Source: Phallus indusiatus (taxonomy: Eukaryota > Basidiomycota > Agaricomycetes > Phallales > Phallaceae). From it: a DNA stretch of 64,000 bases. The stretch is from contig JAQFWX010000156.1 of the NCBI GenBank assembly GCA_027605045.1, positions 1 to 64,000 of the forward strand, written 5' to 3'. The first letter of the stretch is position 1, and the number at the start of each line of letters is the position of its first letter. Positions 60,674 through 64,000 of the stretch are shown here, piece after piece. Below the pieces are notes generated by a model. That model saw nothing but the letters and a program-made list of their open reading frames with translations, had not been told where the DNA came from and did not search any database. The translations under genes were made by a program, and so were the position numbers.

Positions 60674-62515
60674 TCGTGATGAATGATTGTCAGTACATTA
60701 AAGCTGTTGCCTTGCCCCTTGAAGAATCAGGATCTGTGCTATAACGATATGATAAAGGGTGCTTTGAGCTTTTAGCCATGTATCATTACGATGAAAATAT
60801 CGTTATTGTTTGGACATTCACGAGTCGATATACTGGTACACTGTGCCGCCGCCAAAGCGCTGACTTTTTGAATGAAGGCCGAGCCCTGAGATAGAGAATC
60901 ATAGTCAGTATCGTTAAGAAGGCGTTTCAATACTTCACTGATCTGACACTGTTGATCGATCTGTACCCGCTGTGAGGAGAAGCCCGTCACGGCTTGCTTC
61001 AGTCCCGGAGTCTTGACTTCAAATCAATAGATGTATGCTAGAATAGCTTACATATGCCCACGCTTTTTATTATTGAAGATATGTATGGAATTCTCCGCCC
61101 GGTTTTTCTTCGCCGCCACTTTGTGATTGCAACTTAATTCACTAATGAACGGTCATATATTCATATACCAGGTGTCAATAGCCGCAGATGAAGTCTTACG
61201 GAAAGCAAACTCATCAAATTAAACTTCAAGGGGATCTCCGTTGTAACATGTTTTAGATCAAAATACTGTGCAACTTGACATCTTATCACAGCTACCACGC
61301 AGTGGGCTGTGGGCGAATGAATAGTACAGTACTGCATTAACGAAAAATTTGGTAGCGAGACGACGTACATTGAATGCTCTAGTCCGAGAACAATGAATAA
61401 AATGGCATCAGTCCGAGTTTTCGGTGAGGGAATTGATCAGAGGGCTAAGGTCGCACTTGAAAGACATTTCTTAATCTTACCTGATAGGTATCTCCATACC
61501 TTGGGCGATTGGCTACTAAAGACCTTTACGAGAAAGTTTTTTTATCCACTCCGACGTCATGTCAACAATTGAATGAATCCTGTACAGTGCTAACTTGCTA
61601 TACATTCCGCATCACTTCGGTAATAAACAGCAAGCCAAACGATGAATAGGAGTATTTTACTCACAAACATGTCATGGACTCGGAGTCGGTCATCGTCACA
61701 ATCTAATACCGAGACGCGAGCTCACATAAATCCAAATTAGGGTACCAACTTCCCGGGGTATAAATCTACAATAAAGATCCACCCAAATGGTCTACAATAG
61801 GAGGGCCCTATATGTACATATTAAACATCGGCGCGGCGCGTTAAAGAGTGACATGATCATTCACATTTGAGGTGAGATGCTGGAACAAAGATTTTCCAAA
61901 TGTCGGATGATGCCGCCCATGGAGAAAGTTCCCCTATACTGGATGAACAATTAACTCGTCTTTTGGCTGTTCGTGATTACACCCGAAGAGGATGAGGGAT
62001 GGGAGGATCAAGTAGTAGTACGTACCACGTGGTAAGTCGAAACTCCACTCTCGGAAACAATTGACCTCCGACCATTTTTGACCATATGTCTTGAAAGTTG
62101 ACCCTATACCTTGAAAAGTATGAACGAAAAAGTTAATTTAATGGAGTGGCTCAATTCTCGAAGCTGTACTCAAGGCTTTTTTCCCTGAAAACGTGTAGAT
62201 GTCATCTTAATGAATAGATGGAACACATGTATATGTGTTCTGTATTCAGTGATGATAAAACTCGAAACGGAAGCTTTTGGCACTTGCAGTTTTTTTTTTT
62301 CATCCCGGCGCGCCCCTTATAGCTACAGAAGTCTTATTTGAATGCTGTGTTTCTTTCTTAGCAAGCCAAACGGAGATTTATTCGCACCAGTTTTGAGCTT
62401 CTTTCACGAACTAGTTCCCACATAATGCGAGTCGTCGAAACCCCGGATCTTGAAGCTGGAATTTTCCCATCCTATGTACGAAGAACTCCAGTCCAGATGT
62501 ATTATTACACGTCAA
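60674..62515. other. Intergenic region with diverged repeat copy
   Basis: 61140-61420 is a diverged copy of the repeat at 38670-39120. No gene seen elsewhere. Confidence 0.45.
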
Positions 62516-62522
62516 TATAAAA
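62516..62522 (+). promoter_or_regulatory. TATA box of peptide D gene
   Basis: TATAAAA, 76 nt upstream of the ATG at 62598. Confidence 0.5.
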
Positions 62523-62597
62523 CAAACTGCACCTTCTTTTCTCTGCTGATAACAAATCCATCTTTGAGAACCTACATCGTAAACCTACATACGTACT

Positions 62598-62770
62598 ATG
62601 TCTATTGCTCGTCTCGTCAGCTCCGTCCTCGTCGTAGCGTTGACTACGGTCATGGCTCTGCCTACAAGTAAAGGCTTATATTTGACATAAAGCACAATCA
62701 CAACTAACGCACCTCTTTAGACGATCCTAATATCGAACTCACCAGTGTACATGTAGACGCGGGTTTTTAA
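62598..62770 (+). CDS. Small secreted peptide D (ALPT...GF family)
   Basis: Two exons, 62598-62667 and 62721-62770, with a 53-nt intron; 39 residues. Signal peptide MSIARLVSSVLVVALTTVMA; predicted mature peptide LPTNDPNIELTSVHVDAGF (19 residues), no cysteine, no basic pair, ending Gly-Phe. The first exon has the same 70-nt length and the intron the same phase-1 site after ALPT as peptide C, so the two genes share an ancestor. A TATA box lies 76 nt upstream. It is 1.9 kb beyond the DUF6533 fragment of block B. Function unknown. Confidence 0.72.
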
Positions 62771-63543
62771 AAACACAATAACGCCTAATTTAGGGAACAA
62801 CGGAATATAGGGGAATATAAGGGAATATACTCAATGTATTTCCATATGCATTTCATGAAATTCTGTAGAAGTTCCATTCGGAAATTAAGTATTTATTTGA
62901 TGGTCGTATGAGTGTTACTTAGCGGTGGCTTTCATCTCGCAAGGGTTCCCAACGGGAATTTTAAATGAGTCTAGCAGGTGATTAGCATGTGAAACCGTGG
63001 AGAGGCCTGAGAGAAAACAGTGAAAGCAAACTATTTGTGACTTTGAGAATTGAGACCGTATTGAGAGTCGGATTCTGCTCGGCGAAACAAGCTTGACAAT
63101 ATTCTTTGGGGTCAACAACAACTTTATATTCTTTTTGAAATTACGATGAGAATTTGGATGATGATGGAACGAATGTGTTTGTTTTAATCCTTCGCTACAA
63201 AAAATTGTATACACCAAAGTGTCAGAAGGATTGTTACGAGTCTTTCCAAGGGACAAATCCTACAAGGCTCCTAAAATATACGAAGCTTCTGTTGAGCCGC
63301 ATATCACATATCACATATTGATATGGTCAGAAAGAGAGATGAACAACTTTACCTCCAACGCGTGGCTACGATAACGTTGTTAAGATTACGCCAAGACACA
63401 AAAAACACGCGTGACAAAAATCCACCTGTCACACGAGTCCCATTCCCGAGTAAGTTGTGCCCGTAGCGACACGACCAAAAAAACATGACTTTCTTTCACC
63501 AGTAGAAAGCCATCGAACCGCGAAAAAAAAACTTTTTCGCGAG
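62771..63543. other. Intergenic region
   Basis: Starts with a short imperfect repeat of GGAATATA at about 62811-62832. Minus-strand frames here show no coding features. The right part should hold the promoter of the DUF3245 gene. Confidence 0.45.
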
Positions 63544-64000
63544 ATGGCCGAGCAACAACAACAGCAAAGGCAACAGCAAGAAACAGATATTGAAGCTTTA
63601 CAAGCTCAAATTGATCTCTCTAATTCTGTCGCATTTGATATCGTCTCGTCATGGATGAAACCGTCTTCATCGAAAACAACAGCAGCAGCGACGTCGACGA
63701 AAACTTCTTCGAGTACTGTTGCGCGTGATTTTGAGGAGTTTGCGCGTCGTCCACCGAGGTACGTGCTTTTGTTTTCGACGTGTGAATTTTTGTAACCCTT
63801 TTCGTTTTCTTTTTCAAAGGCTTGGTCTTGGTGCAACTGTCTCAAAATCCACTACAGCGGCTATACAAGAGACAGCACGATTGAAAGGAAAACTTTCCAA
63901 AAAGCCTGTTCGTGGTGGTGATGATGAAACCTTAATCAGTGATGGAAAGAAAAACGAAGACGATGAGGATGAAGATAGTCGAAATACCGCCATCGGGAGC
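63544..64000 (+). CDS. DUF3245 family protein (5' part, runs off the window)
   Basis: Starts MAEQQQQQRQQQETDIEALQ; exon 1 is 63544-63758, intron 63759-63819, exon 2 continues past the window end. After a glutamine-rich start, IDLSNSVAFDIVSSWMKPSS, a serine/threonine linker, and ARRPPRLGLGATVS match the DUF3245 pattern (a helix with conserved Trp, then RPPRLGLGA). Such proteins are small, charged and of unknown role; the following LKGKLSKKPVR and acidic tail fit. An upstream open stretch to about 63457 lacks an ATG, so the start at 63544 is preferred. Confidence 0.72.

Larger units (their letters stand above)
56510..60680. repeat. Segmental duplication, copy B (peroxygenase block)
   Basis: Counterpart of 30725-36600. 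Shorter by the segment that carries peptide C in copy A. Its DUF6533 gene is reduced to a 3' fragment. Confidence 0.75.

Noticed and set aside
62915..63256. Minus-strand frame between peptide D and the DUF3245 gene
   Set aside because: No domain, signal or splice support; composition like its non-coding surroundings.

Overview
The window looks like nuclear DNA of a filamentous basidiomycete, most likely an Agaricomycete (mushroom-type fungus). Genes are cut by many 45-75 nt introns with GT..AG ends. Two secreted heme-thiolate unspecific peroxygenases, a DUF6533 membrane protein and a NACHT-WD40 protein are typical of that group. No rRNA, tRNA or CRISPR array was recognised. All exon models were built by hand from reading frame, splice signals and remembered family features; no database search was run.

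Left half (about 1-29.8 kb): a compact block of conserved housekeeping genes. In order: an RTP1/TANGO6-like RNA polymerase II assembly factor (-), EMC4 (+), a CCDC97-like protein (-), the vacuolar transporter chaperone VTC1 (-), a GHSMGG alpha/beta hydrolase (-), two tiny secreted-peptide genes (-), a WBP2-like GRAM protein (-), a CDC7-type kinase (-), a tyrosine phosphatase (+), the PI(3,5)P2 scaffold VAC14 (+), a large disordered protein of unknown function (+), the oligosaccharyltransferase subunit OST1 (-) and mitochondrial ribosomal protein uL22m (-). Three of these genes (RTP1, hydrolase, CDC7) each need exactly one extra base in a T run (+ strand) to be open, which suggests homopolymer undercalls.

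Right half (about 29.8-63 kb): gene-poor, duplicated and transposon-bearing. Peroxygenase 1 (30.9-32.4 kb) and its surroundings recur at 56.5-60.7 kb with peroxygenase 2. A second duplication of about 3.4 kb (38.16-41.52 and 42.89-46.23 kb) carries a ubiquitin-like-domain candidate gene and a dead copy of the N-terminal acetyltransferase gene NAA10; both dead copies share a stop codon. A NACHT-WD40 (NLR-like) gene at 47.1-53.1 kb is split by a TRIM retrotransposon with identical 101-bp LTRs and a 5-bp target duplication, and by a second element with inverted terminal repeats. A small secreted beta-sandwich-like protein lies at 55.5-56.2 kb. The window ends inside a DUF3245 gene.

Most novel signal: four very short secreted-peptide genes (10348-10467 -, 11691-11891 -, 35007-35184 +, 62598-62770 +). 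Each has a TATA box 65-105 nt upstream and ends in Gly-Phe-stop. Three share a signal peptide ending in ALPT followed by an acidic, cysteine-free tail, giving mature products of about 19-22 residues, and two share an intron at the same codon. They lack CaaX ends and Kex2 sites, so they are neither classical mating pheromones nor KEP-type repeats.
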